From contig JADJUW010000001.1 of NCBI GenBank assembly GCA_016716835.1, forward strand, positions 3,066,001 to 3,130,000: a stretch of DNA of 64,000 nucleotides, given 5' to 3'. Positions 54,016 to 62,350 of the stretch are shown here, piece by piece. Position 1 is the stretch's first letter. The number at the start of each line of letters is the position of its first letter. The stretch comes from Myxococcales bacterium. Its GTDB lineage: Bacteria; Myxococcota_A; Polyangia; Haliangiales; Haliangiaceae. The notes beneath the pieces are model-generated. The model was given only the letters and a program-made list of their open reading frames with translations, ran no database searches and was not told where the DNA came from. A program made the position numbers and the translations under genes.

Positions 54016-56076
54016 ATGGCCGACCACGAACGCATGCGCGCCCCCTTGGAACCCGCAAACCGCCCGCAGGCATTCCGCGGCACGGGGCGCGTGTTTGGAT
54101 CGCTTCGGCAAGACGTCGTGCTCGCGACGATCGTGCTGCTCGCGATCGCGCTCATGCTGGTGCCGGTGCCCACGGCGGTCGTCGACTTGCTGTTGGCGGC
54201 GAACTTAGCGCTGGGGCTGGTCATGCTGAGCAGCGTCGTGCTCTTGGCCGATCCGCTGCGCTTGGCGGCGTTTCCCAGCCTCCTCATCATCGCCACCTTG
54301 GTCCGGCTTGCGGCCAACGTCTCGACGACGCGGCTCATCTTGGGTGGCGCGGACGGGGGCGCCGTGGTGCGCGCGTTTGGCAACGTCGTCTTTGCCGACA
54401 GCGTGGTGGTGGGCTTGGTAGTTTTTGCGCTGATCACCGTGATTCAATTCGTCGTGATCGCGCGCGGCGCCGAACGCATCGCCGAGGTCACCGCGCGCTT
54501 TATGCTCGATGCGCTGCCTGGCAAGCAACAGGCCATCGATGCCGACGTGCGCGCGGGCGCGATCGATCGCCACGAGGCGAGCCGGCGGCGGGCACGCCTG
54601 GCGACAGAATCACAATTTTTCGGCTCGATGGACGGCGCGATGAAGTTCATCAAGGGCGACGCGATCGCCACGGTCATCGTCGTCATGATCAATTTGCTCG
54701 GGGGCATGATCGTCGCGCTCGGGCAGCAAGGCATGAGCCTAGGCGAGGCTGCCGCGACCTATAGCGTGCTGTCGATCGGCGAGGGCTTGGCGGCGCAAGT
54801 GCCGGCGCTCATGGCCGCCGCGGCCGCGGGCATCCTGGTCGCCCGGCGCGCGCGCGATGGCAGTGCAACGCGCGATGACGGGGCCCTGGGTTTCGATCTG
54901 TTTTCGCAGCTTGGCGCGACGCCGGCGGCGCTGGTAGTCAGCGGGCTGGTGTTGCTGTTGCTAGCCGTGCTGCCGGGCATGCCGATGGCGCCCTTTGCCA
55001 TCTTGGCGATCGTTTGTCTGCTCGCGGCATACGGTCGCAAGCTCTGGCAACCCCGCCGCGCACACATCGCGGTTAGCCAGCGGCTATGGGACGGCCTCAC
55101 GGTGCCAAGCGGACACGCCGAGGGCGTCCTGCCGTGGCCAGTTGACGCGCACCACGAGCCGGCTGGTGGCGAAGCGATTTATGTAGTGCTCGGCGCGCAG
55201 GTCGCCTCCAACCTAACGGCAACTACCTTGGGCCCAGAGCTTGCCGCACTTGGGCTCATGCGCGAACGCGTCAGCCAGCGGCTTGGCTTTGCGCTACCCC
55301 CGATAGTCCTGATCGCGCCGTCGGCGAACGCCGCGGTGGCGCTGCCGCCGATTTCACTCGCCAGCGACGAAATTTGTCTGGTGTGGCGCGGCGTCGCCCG
55401 CAGCTGGCAGCGCGTATCATTCGCCGATGATCCAAAGGGCGTAGCGGACGCCCTTGCGCTCGGGCTGCTCGAGGCCGCGCATACGTTGATCACCAGCGAT
55501 GTCGCGCGCGCTTGGTGCGTCGCTTTTGCCGCCACACCGCATCGCGCGGCGCTGATAGGCGAGGTCGTGCCAGCCCGCGCCTCGCTTGCGGAAATCACCG
55601 AGCTGCTGCGCGAGCTGGCCCGTGAGCAAGTGGGGGTTGCGGATCTCGAAGCGATCTTGCGCGCCATTGCCACCACGCCAGCGAGCGACGGGTCGGAGAT
55701 GCTGCGGCTGGCGCGGATTCGACTCACGCTGAGCGATCAAATTACGCAAAGTGTGGCTGAAGGTCAGGTCGTCGCCGCGTGGCATATTGATCCCCTCGCC
55801 GAGGATGCGATTCGCGGCGCGATCACGCAGCGCGGCGCACAAGCGCATCTCGCGCTGACTCCCGAGCTTGCAAGCGAGCTCGTCGAGGCCACCAAGCGCG
55901 CGCTTGCTGGACAAGACGCCGTGCCCTTCTCGTCGCAAACCATTTTGGTGCCAGGCGACATTCGCTATCACGTGCGCGCCCTGCTAGCCCCCGAGCTACC
56001 GCATGTCGCGGTGGTTGCGCATGGCGAATTGCGACCCGGCGCCATCGTCGTGCCGCGCGGACAGATTGCGATCTAG
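54016..56076 (+). CDS. SctV/FlhA-family type III export gate protein, isolated
   Basis: The 686-residue protein from ATG 54016 has about eight membrane segments (about 30-310), the FHIPEP core with LPGKQQAIDADVRAGAID, then ESQFFGSMDGAMKFIKGDAI, then LSIGEGLAAQVPALMAA. SMDGAMKFIKGD is closer to injectisome SctV (AMDGAMKFVKGD) than to FlhA (AMDGASKFVRGD). A cytosolic domain of about 350 residues follows. No other type III or flagellar gene is in the window. An isolated membrane gate with an otherwise conserved core is unusual. The first 20 residues are predicted cytosolic. Confidence 0.88.
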   Translation: MADHERMRAPLEPANRPQAFRGTGRVFGSLRQDVVLATIVLLAIALMLVPVPTAVVDLLLAANLALGLVMLSSVVLLADPLRLAAFPSLLIIATLVRLAANVSTTRLILGGADGGAVVRAFGNVVFADSVVVGLVVFALITVIQFVVIARGAERIAEVTARFMLDALPGKQQAIDADVRAGAIDRHEASRRRARLATESQFFGSMDGAMKFIKGDAIATVIVVMINLLGGMIVALGQQGMSLGEAAATYSVLSIGEGLAAQVPALMAAAAAGILVARRARDGSATRDDGALGFDLFSQLGATPAALVVSGLVLLLLAVLPGMPMAPFAILAIVCLLAAYGRKLWQPRRAHIAVSQRLWDGLTVPSGHAEGVLPWPVDAHHEPAGGEAIYVVLGAQVASNLTATTLGPELAALGLMRERVSQRLGFALPPIVLIAPSANAAVALPPISLASDEICLVWRGVARSWQRVSFADDPKGVADALALGLLEAAHTLITSDVARAWCVAFAATPHRAALIGEVVPARASLAEITELLRELAREQVGVADLEAILRAIATTPASDGSEMLRLARIRLTLSDQITQSVAEGQVVAAWHIDPLAEDAIRGAITQRGAQAHLALTPELASELVEATKRALAGQDAVPFSSQTILVPGDIRYHVRALLAPELPHVAVVAHGELRPGAIVVPRGQIAI

Positions 56077-56101
56077 CGCGACGGCCGCGCTTGCGGGCAC
56101 T

Positions 56102-56347
56102 TTACGGCGCAGGGTCGTCGGCGTCTGCCTCGTCGTCGGTTGGCTTGGTTGCGCTGCGGTCGGCACGCGGTGGCGGCTCAGCGACCGCTTTGGGCTTCTT
56201 GCTCCGACCCGCTTTCTTCACCGCGTCTTGCAAGAGATATTCAATTTGCGCATTGGTGCTGCGCAGCTTATCATCCGCCCACTTCGCGAGGGCGTCGTAG
56301 AGCTCCTCGGGGATGCGAATGAGAACGGGTTTGCGCGCCATGGCCAA
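56102..56347 (-). CDS. Ribbon-helix-helix (Arc-type) DNA-binding protein
   Basis: This 81-residue protein has an Arc/CopG-type fold in the first 50 residues: VLIRIPEELYDALAKWADD, then RSTNAQIEYLLQDAVKKAG. The rest is Lys/Pro and then acidic. Starts at 56347 or 56341 are possible. It follows the SPFH gene by 11 nt, a pairing seen in many bacteria. It probably represses its own operon through the palindrome at 57245-57264. Confidence 0.85.
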   Translation of the reverse strand: MAMARKPVLIRIPEELYDALAKWADDKLRSTNAQIEYLLQDAVKKAGRSKKPKAVAEPPPRADRSATKPTDDEADADDPAP

Positions 56348-56358
56348 GGACCCGGGTC

Positions 56359-57240
56359 TTAGCTATTTAGCGTGCCGGTGTTGATGATGGGTTGCGTCGA
56401 GCGTTCGCCGCACAGCACGACCAAGAGGTTAGAGACCATGGCCGCCTTGCGCTCGCTATCGAGCTCCACGACGCCGCGATGGGCCAGCATATTGAGCGCC
56501 ATCTCGACCATGCCAACCGCGCCCTCGACGATGCGCTGCCTCGCCGCGATGATCGCGCCCGCTTGTTGCCGCTGCAACATGGCCTGCGCGATTTCTGGGG
56601 CGTAGGCCAAGTGGGTGATGCGCGCCTCGACCAGCTCAAGGCCCGCCAGCGCGACGCGTTTGGTCATGTCTTTCGCCAGATCGGCCGCGACAATTTCGGT
56701 GTGGCCGCGCAACGACACCTGATTGTCGTCGTGCGCGTCGTAGGGATGCTTGGTCGAGACATCGCGCAGCGCCGCCTCGGCCTGCGACGCCATGAAGCGC
56801 TCAAAGTGGTCGACCTCGAACACCGCGCGCGCGGTGTCGCGGACGCGCCATACCGCCAGCGTGCGAATCTCGATGGGGTTGCCTTCGACGTCATTGACCT
56901 TGATGGTCGGGGTCTCGAGCGTGCGCACGCGTACGGAGATCTTGTGGAGCGAATAAAACGGGTTGCGCCAGCGCAGGCCCGCGGTGCGCGCGGTGCCAAC
57001 GTAGCGGCCAAACAGCTGCATGATCGCGGCGGCGTTGGGCTCGAGCATGTAGATGCCAGCGAACATGGTGAGCGCGGTGAGCGCGGCCACGATGACCACC
57101 GCAATGCTGGCCAAGGGGGCGGCGCTGGTGGTCGCGCTGACGAAGGCCGCAAACGCGATCGCGCCGGCAAGCAAGCCGACGCCAATCGCGCCAATGCCCG
57201 AATAACCATCTGACGTCGTTTCGTTAACTTGTTGTGACAT
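56359..57240 (-). CDS. SPFH/Band 7 (prohibitin-like) membrane protein
   Basis: The 293-residue protein has two N-terminal membrane segments (about 15-37 and 42-67), then a PHB/SPFH domain (about 70-230: YMLEPNAAAIMQLFGRYVGT, NPIEIRTLAVWRVRDTARAV) and a helical, coiled-coil-prone C-terminus (AQAMLQRQQAGAIIAARQRI). Such proteins form large ring assemblies that mark membrane microdomains. There is no NfeD partner; instead an RHH protein follows, which distinguishes it from the usual flotillin operon. Confidence 0.9.
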   Translation of the reverse strand: MSQQVNETTSDGYSGIGAIGVGLLAGAIAFAAFVSATTSAAPLASIAVVIVAALTALTMFAGIYMLEPNAAAIMQLFGRYVGTARTAGLRWRNPFYSLHKISVRVRTLETPTIKVNDVEGNPIEIRTLAVWRVRDTARAVFEVDHFERFMASQAEAALRDVSTKHPYDAHDDNQVSLRGHTEIVAADLAKDMTKRVALAGLELVEARITHLAYAPEIAQAMLQRQQAGAIIAARQRIVEGAVGMVEMALNMLAHRGVVELDSERKAAMVSNLLVVLCGERSTQPIINTGTLNS

Positions 57241-57244
57241 GATG

Positions 57245-57264
57245 TCTAAGTGATATCATTTAGA
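57245..57264. promoter_or_regulatory. Palindromic operator candidate before the SPFH-RHH operon
   Basis: TCTAAG and TTTAGA flank the perfect 8-bp palindrome TGATATCA, giving a 20-bp dyad with one mismatched pair (G250/T259). It lies 4 nt upstream of the SPFH ATG, in an AT-rich 100-bp patch. Ribbon-helix-helix proteins commonly bind such dyads at their own promoters. Confidence 0.5.
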
Positions 57265-57333
57265 TTACAGCATGCAAGTTCAACTCGCCGGTGATCGCAT
57301 AACTATATAATTTTATATAATAAATTATTCGCA

Positions 57334-58008
57334 TCATCTTCTCAAATCCCGCACGAGGGCCTTCGCCAAGGCCGCGGCAAGCCCCTCTTTGACCGCGCTC
57401 AGCGTCGCTGGAGGGGCCACGAGCCCTCGCGCTGTCTGCTCGGCCGACATGCTCGTCATCACGGCAGCGTCAAAACCACACGGATTGATACGGGAAAAAT
57501 ATGTCAAATCGGTGACCACGTTGAGCGCCAAGCCATGGAAACAAACCCAACGCCGACACGCGATGCCCAAGGAGCACAGCTTGCGACGGGCACCATGTAC
57601 ATCGCTGGTCCACACGCCGGTCTTGCCAGCTTCGCGATCGCCGGTGAGGCCAAAGGCGGCCATGGTTTCGATCACCGCCGCCTCTAGGTTACGCAGATAT
57701 TTGTGGAGGTCGCGCTCGCCTTCGCGCAGCAACACGATGGGATACGCCACCAGCTGCCCCGGCCCGTGATACGTCACATCGCCACCGCGCTCGACCTCGA
57801 TAACGGGCACGTCACCGGGCGCCAACACATTTGCATCTGACGCCTTGCTACGACCCTTGGTAATGACATGCGGGTGTTCGCATAGCAGCAAGACGTCTTC
57901 GCAGTCGCCGCGCTGACGTTTGCCCACCAACTCGAGCTGCCGTGCATGCGCCTGTTCATAGGCGACCAGGCCAAGCTCAAGCACTTGCAGCGGGGGTGGC
58001 GCTTTCAT
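57334..58008 (-). CDS. lipB: Octanoyl-(acyl-carrier-protein):protein N-octanoyltransferase
   Basis: This 224-residue enzyme attaches octanoate to lipoyl domains in lipoic acid synthesis. It has the substrate motif RGGDVTYHGPGQLVAYPI, the catalytic Lys (GARRKLCSLGI) and Cys (RINPCGFD). It overlaps the hisIE stop by 4 nt (ATGA), so it is the last gene of the histidine operon. LipA is not nearby. Confidence 0.95.
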   Translation of the reverse strand: MKAPPPLQVLELGLVAYEQAHARQLELVGKRQRGDCEDVLLLCEHPHVITKGRSKASDANVLAPGDVPVIEVERGGDVTYHGPGQLVAYPIVLLREGERDLHKYLRNLEAAVIETMAAFGLTGDREAGKTGVWTSDVHGARRKLCSLGIACRRWVCFHGLALNVVTDLTYFSRINPCGFDAAVMTSMSAEQTARGLVAPPATLSAVKEGLAAALAKALVRDLRR

Positions 58009-58694
58009 GGCAACTTGGCGCGACTGGCTTTTTCGACGTGACCGCTGGTGCCCGCGCGCCGCGCCAGCTCGCCCAGCACGTCGCCAAAGCTCACATGCTG
58101 CGACGCCAAGGCAACCAGCATATGAAAGAGCAGATCGGCGCTTTCGCGGGTCAGCGCCGCCGCATCGCCGCGATGCAGCTCGGCAACCAGCTCGGCCGCC
58201 TCTTCGACCACCTTGCCGCCTATCTTCGCCGCGCCGCCATCGAGCAAGCTCTTGGTATAGCTAGCGCCCGCATCTGCGGCACGCCGCGCGCTGATCGTGC
58301 GCTCGAGCTCGGCGAGCACGCTGGCTCCGGTTGCTAGTTCGCCACCGCTGGCGGCATCAAAAAAACATGTTTCGCTGCCGTTATGACAGGCGGGGCCCGC
58401 CGCCTCGACCAAGGCGAGCACCGCATCGCGATCGCAATCCAGGCGCAGGCTTAGCACGCGCAATTCGTTGCCCGAGGTCTCGCCCTTGCGCCACAGCGCC
58501 CCCCGCGAGCGCGACCAAAAATGCATGACGCCGGTGTCGCGCGTCAGCCGCCACGCCGCCTCGTTCATCCACGCCAGCATGAGGACGCGGCCGCTGCGCG
58601 CGTCTTGCGCAATCGCTGGTACAAGGCCATTTTCGCCAAATACGGGCATTTGGCTTATTTGGGCCGCTGCATCGTCGCCTGGCATGCCTGACAT
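58005..58694 (-). CDS. hisI: Bifunctional phosphoribosyl-AMP cyclohydrolase / phosphoribosyl-ATP pyrophosphohydrolase
   Basis: The 229-residue protein joins HisI (about 1-125: LMLAWMNEAAWRLT, metal ligands in DCDRDA and CHNGSETCFF) and HisE (about 130-229: GGAAKIGGKVVEEAAELVAE). It catalyses steps 2 and 3 of histidine synthesis. Starts at 58694 or 58685 are possible. It lies 59 bp after hisF and overlaps lipB. Confidence 0.95.
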   Translation of the reverse strand: MSGMPGDDAAAQISQMPVFGENGLVPAIAQDARSGRVLMLAWMNEAAWRLTRDTGVMHFWSRSRGALWRKGETSGNELRVLSLRLDCDRDAVLALVEAAGPACHNGSETCFFDAASGGELATGASVLAELERTISARRAADAGASYTKSLLDGGAAKIGGKVVEEAAELVAELHRGDAAALTRESADLLFHMLVALASQHVSFGDVLGELARRAGTSGHVEKASRAKLP

Positions 58695-58753
58695 GGGCGA
58701 GAGGCTACTCTGGTTTTACCTGCCTGCAAACTGGCAACGGGCGCGACGCGACA

Positions 58754-59548
58754 CTACCCGCCCTGTCGCACCGCGATGCCCTGTGCCGCCAAATACAACT
58801 TGGCCTCCGCAATGCTCGCCTCGCCAAAATGAAAAATCGAGGCCGCGAGCACCGCCTGCGCGCCGCCTTGCAGCAAGCCCGCCGCCAAGTCTGCGAGCGA
58901 GCCCACCCCGCCCGACGCGATGAGCGGCACATCGCTCGCGGCGCCCGCCGCTCGCAACAGCGCAAGATCATAACCCTGGCGCGTCCCGTCTCGATCCATG
59001 CTGGTAAGCAAGATCTCGCCTGCGCCGAGCGCCGCGACGCGCGCGCACCAGGCAATTGCATCGAGCCCGCGCGGCGTGCGGCCGCCGTGGCTGAAGACTT
59101 GCCACGTGATCGCGCCAGCATCAGCGTCCACGTCGCCCCCATGCACGTCGCGCTTGGCATCGATCGCCACCACGATCGCCTGGCTGCCAAAGCGATCGGC
59201 AAGCTCCGCAATCAGCTCCGGACGATCGATCGCCGCCGTATTTAGCGCGACCTTATCGGCGCCGGCAGCCAGCAACCGCTCGGCATCGGCAACACTGCGC
59301 ACGCCGCCACCAACGGTGAGCGGAATGAACAAGCGATCGGCCGTGCGCGCCACTACGTCGACCAACGTCGAGCGGCCCTCGGGTGCGGCAGAGATATCGA
59401 GAAAGCACACCTCGTCGGCGCCTTGCGCGTCGTAAAAAGCGGCCTGTTCGACTGGGTCCCCGGCGTCGCGCAAGGCCTCAAACTGCACGCCCTTGACCAC
59501 GCGGCCATCCTTGACGTCAAGGCAGGGAATGATGCGTTTAGCCAACAA
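58754..59548 (-). CDS. hisF: Imidazole glycerol phosphate synthase subunit HisF
   Basis: This 264-residue (beta/alpha)8 cyclase starts at TTG 59548, LAKRIIPCLDVKDGRVVKG, with a GGAGG site 9 nt upstream; the first open ATG gives a non-homologous leader. Catalytic Asp residues are in CLDV and LLTSMDRDGT. It overlaps the hisA stop by 11 nt, which suggests coupled translation. It works with HisH on PRFAR. Confidence 0.94.
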   Translation of the reverse strand: MLAKRIIPCLDVKDGRVVKGVQFEALRDAGDPVEQAAFYDAQGADEVCFLDISAAPEGRSTLVDVVARTADRLFIPLTVGGGVRSVADAERLLAAGADKVALNTAAIDRPELIAELADRFGSQAIVVAIDAKRDVHGGDVDADAGAITWQVFSHGGRTPRGLDAIAWCARVAALGAGEILLTSMDRDGTRQGYDLALLRAAGAASDVPLIASGGVGSLADLAAGLLQGGAQAVLAASIFHFGEASIAEAKLYLAAQGIAVRQGG

Positions 59549-60248
59549 GCGCCATCGCCTCCGCGAACGAAAACTGCTTTTCAAACAGCGCGCGTCCGAT
59601 GACGCTGGCCTGCACCCCGTGCGCCGCCAGGGCCTGCAAGTGTTCCAACGCGCCGATGCCGCCCGAAGCGATCACCTCGATGCTCAGCTTCGTTTGCAAC
59701 GCCGCGGTCGCCTCGACGTTGGGCCCCACGCCGGTGCCGTCGCGCGCGACATCGGTATAAAGCACCGCCGCCGCGCCGGCCGCCTCGGCGCGCTGCGCCA
59801 GCGCGAGCGCGGTGACGCCGCTGGCCTGCGTCCAACCGTGCGTCGCCACCATGCCGTCTTTGGCATCCACCGCCACGACCACGCGTCCCGGATGCGCCGC
59901 GCACACGTCTTCCAAAAAATTCTCGTCGAGCGCCGCGGTGCCGATGACCACGCGCGAACAACCTTGTGCCACATACGCCGCGGCTCGCGCCAAGCTGCGA
60001 ATGCCGCCGCCCACCTGCGCCGCGACGCCTGCCTTGGCGATGAGGTCGGCGACGAGCGGCAATTGCACGTCGCTTTGATCAAACGCGCCGTTTAGATCAA
60101 CCACATGAATCATCGCCGCGCCCGCGTCGCGGTACGCCTGCGCCACCGCCACCGGATCGTCGCCATACATGGTGACTTCGTCGCGCTTGCCTTCACGCAG
60201 CCGCACCACCTTGCCATCAAGCAGATCGATCGCCGGGTAGAGCTTCAT
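59538..60248 (-). CDS. hisA: Phosphoribosylformimino-5-aminoimidazole carboxamide ribotide isomerase
   Basis: This 236-residue (beta/alpha)8 isomerase starts at ATG 60248, MKLYPAIDLLDGKVVRL, which overlaps the hisH stop (ATGA); an in-frame GTG nine nt upstream is less likely. Catalytic Asp residues are in PAIDL and YTDVARDGTGVG. Order hisH-hisA-hisF-hisIE is the usual core of the pathway. Confidence 0.95.
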   Translation of the reverse strand: MKLYPAIDLLDGKVVRLREGKRDEVTMYGDDPVAVAQAYRDAGAAMIHVVDLNGAFDQSDVQLPLVADLIAKAGVAAQVGGGIRSLARAAAYVAQGCSRVVIGTAALDENFLEDVCAAHPGRVVVAVDAKDGMVATHGWTQASGVTALALAQRAEAAGAAAVLYTDVARDGTGVGPNVEATAALQTKLSIEVIASGGIGALEHLQALAAHGVQASVIGRALFEKQFSFAEAMALVG

Positions 60249-60934
60249 GGTTGCCACCGCAAAAAATTGGTCAAGAACTTCAGCCCCGCGTCGTGGCTTT
60301 TTTCAGGATGAAATTGGACGCCCGCGATATTACCCCGCACCACCGCGGCGCAAAAACGTCCGTCGTAGTCGGTGGTCGCCAAGGTTGCGCGCGCCGCGTC
60401 GCTCTCGCCCGCATCGGCGTAATACGAGTGAACAAAATAGAAATGCTGCCCGTTGGCGAGCCCCATGCGCAACGGATGCGGCGTCGCCTCGTTGCCAGCG
60501 TGCCACGTTACTTGGTTCCACCCCATATGAGGTACCTTGCGCGGCGCGCCGCTTGCCCCGACCGTCGCGAACCGCCGCACCGCGCCTGCGACCACGCCAA
60601 GACCTTGGTGCTCACCTTGTTCTTCGCTGCGTTCAAAAAGCACCTGCATGCCGAGGCAAATCCCGAGATAAGGCTTGCCGCTCGCGAGATACGCGCGTAA
60701 CGGCGCCTCATAGCCGCCGCGTTCCATGGCCGCGCGAAACGTGCCAAACGCGCCCTGCCCCGGCACCACGAGCGCCTCCGCGGTGGCAATCGCCGCCACG
60801 TCGCTTGTCAATATGATCTCATGCGCAGGGGCCGCCCTATCGTTTGCGGTTGCGGTCTCGCTCGCCGCTTGCAAGGCTCGCTGCACAGAGCGCACATTGC
60901 CCGAGCAAACGTCTAAGATCACCACGCGGCGCAT
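60245..60934 (-). CDS. hisH: Imidazole glycerol phosphate synthase subunit HisH
   Basis: The 229-residue glutaminase has the nucleophile in YLGICLGMQVLF and the His-Glu pair in VQFHPEKS, so the triad is complete. The N-terminus VVILDVCSGNVRSVQRAL is normal. It supplies ammonia to HisF. It is the first gene of the run and is divergent from the SDR gene. Confidence 0.95.
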   Translation of the reverse strand: MRRVVILDVCSGNVRSVQRALQAASETATANDRAAPAHEIILTSDVAAIATAEALVVPGQGAFGTFRAAMERGGYEAPLRAYLASGKPYLGICLGMQVLFERSEEQGEHQGLGVVAGAVRRFATVGASGAPRKVPHMGWNQVTWHAGNEATPHPLRMGLANGQHFYFVHSYYADAGESDAARATLATTDYDGRFCAAVVRGNIAGVQFHPEKSHDAGLKFLTNFLRWQP

Positions 60935-61004
60935 TCAGCAGCGTCATGCTAACACGCCGCTGATGCGAATTGCGTTTCCATGCCCGCGCGCAAGACAACC
61001 TCTT

Positions 61005-61805
61005 ATGAAGCAGCTCGCCTTACAACAACAATGGGTCCTCGTTACCGGCGCCTCGGCCGGGCTTGGCCGGGCCGTCGCCAGCGAGCTGGCAAGGCATCAC
61101 CGGGCAAATTTGCTCCTCGTCGCACGCCGCGGCGACTTATTGCAGCAGTGCGCGGCCGAGCTGACGACGCAGTTTCAAGTCGGCGTCGAGGTCCTCGTCG
61201 CCGATTTAGCGAACGAGGCTGATGTCGCGCAGGTTGCGGCCCGCGCCAAGCAGCGAGGCGTCACCGCCGCGGTACTAAATGCCGGCATGACAAAAATGGG
61301 CGGGCACGAGGTCCTGCCATTTGCCGACTTCAAGCACATGCTTGCGCTCAACGTCACCGGCACGGTGCAGCTCGCGAGCGAGCTGGTGCCGCATTTTCGC
61401 GCGCAAGGCGGCGACGGGGCCCTGCTCCTCGTCAGCAGCATCGCGGGGCTCATCCCCCTGCCCTACCAAGCCGCGTACGCCGCCACCAAGGCGTTTCTCA
61501 TCTCTTTTGGCGCGAGCCTTGGCGAGGAGCTCGCGGGCAGCAACGTGTCAGTCACGGTGTTTGCGCCGGGGGGCATTGATACCGATCTCGTCAAGGGCGC
61601 CGGCATGTCGGTGGGTGGCCCGTGGCTCGCGTCGGCTAAGCAAAGTGCCGCCGACTTAGTCGACGCGTTGGTAAAGCGCCGGGGCCTTGTCGTGCCGGGG
61701 TTGGTACAACGGCTTGGGGTTTGGAGCACGCGCTTGCTGCCGCAACAGACTGTGGTCGCCGGCGCCGGGTATGTCTTCCGCAGGCTATTGAAACTCGCGC
61801 CGTAA
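61005..61805 (+). CDS. Short-chain dehydrogenase/reductase
   Basis: The 266-residue protein has the NAD(P) motif TGASAGLGRAVA near the N-terminus, NAGM at the fourth strand and the catalytic set S(SIAGLIPLPYQAA)Y-AAT-K. A C-terminal extension is helical. The start is ATG 61005, five residues before a conserved strand; ATG 60963 would add 14 residues. The family (DltE/SadH-like) often acts on lipid or fatty substrates. Substrate unknown. Confidence 0.85.
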   Translation: MKQLALQQQWVLVTGASAGLGRAVASELARHHRANLLLVARRGDLLQQCAAELTTQFQVGVEVLVADLANEADVAQVAARAKQRGVTAAVLNAGMTKMGGHEVLPFADFKHMLALNVTGTVQLASELVPHFRAQGGDGALLLVSSIAGLIPLPYQAAYAATKAFLISFGASLGEELAGSNVSVTVFAPGGIDTDLVKGAGMSVGGPWLASAKQSAADLVDALVKRRGLVVPGLVQRLGVWSTRLLPQQTVVAGAGYVFRRLLKLAP

Positions 61806-61816
61806 CGCACCTGGCG

Positions 61817-62350
61817 TCACGTGCCAGCGCGCAAGATGCCAATCGGATCGGCCTCAAACAACTGGCTAACCTCTTGCCGACGTAGCAGCGCCGCGCCCTC
61901 CAAGCCCTGGGCGCTCCAATAGCTGGTCACGGCCGCATGATCGATCACCAGATCCGTAAATGTTTCATTGCACACCAACGCGCCATCTTCATACGTGCAG
62001 TCGGCGTCGCCGTTCGCGCCAACCAATTGGTAAACCCCGCTGGCGAGCCGCGGTCCCGTAAACTCAAGCGACAGTTCGCCCCCAATCAAGCCCTCGGGCA
62101 GATCGTATTCGAGCACAAATTGCGCCCCCACGGACTGCAGCTCTACTTTGGTGGTCGGGTAGATGTTGGCGCCGGCGAGCGCGGGATCGTCGGTCGGCAC
62201 CTCGTACTCCCCGCTTTCAAATTCTAGCGCCAGGGGCGGTGCCGCGGCGCTTGGATCATCCGCGCACCCGCCGCCCAGTCCAGGGGCAGCGGCGATGATG
62301 CAAGCGGACGCCGCGCTGATCATTACAGAGCTAGTAGGCATTGGTTTCAT
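61817..62350 (-). CDS. Putative secreted lipoprotein
   Basis: This 177-residue protein has a hydrophobic signal segment and a weak lipobox (LGGGC, Cys29). The mature part is acidic with beta strands (VELQSVGAQFVLEYDL; GELSLEFTGPRLASGVYQL) and one Cys pair. Its start overlaps the end of the regulator gene by 4 nt (ATGA), so it is read after that gene. No family is recognised. Confidence 0.55.
   Translation of the reverse strand: MKPMPTSSVMISAASACIIAAAPGLGGGCADDPSAAAPPLALEFESGEYEVPTDDPALAGANIYPTTKVELQSVGAQFVLEYDLPEGLIGGELSLEFTGPRLASGVYQLVGANGDADCTYEDGALVCNETFTDLVIDHAAVTSYWSAQGLEGAALLRRQEVSQLFEADPIGILRAGT

Noticed and set aside
53805..54437. N-terminal extension of the murA frame
   Set aside because: Thr/Ser-rich, overlaps the divergent SctV-like gene; ATG 53804 with AAGGA fits the family.
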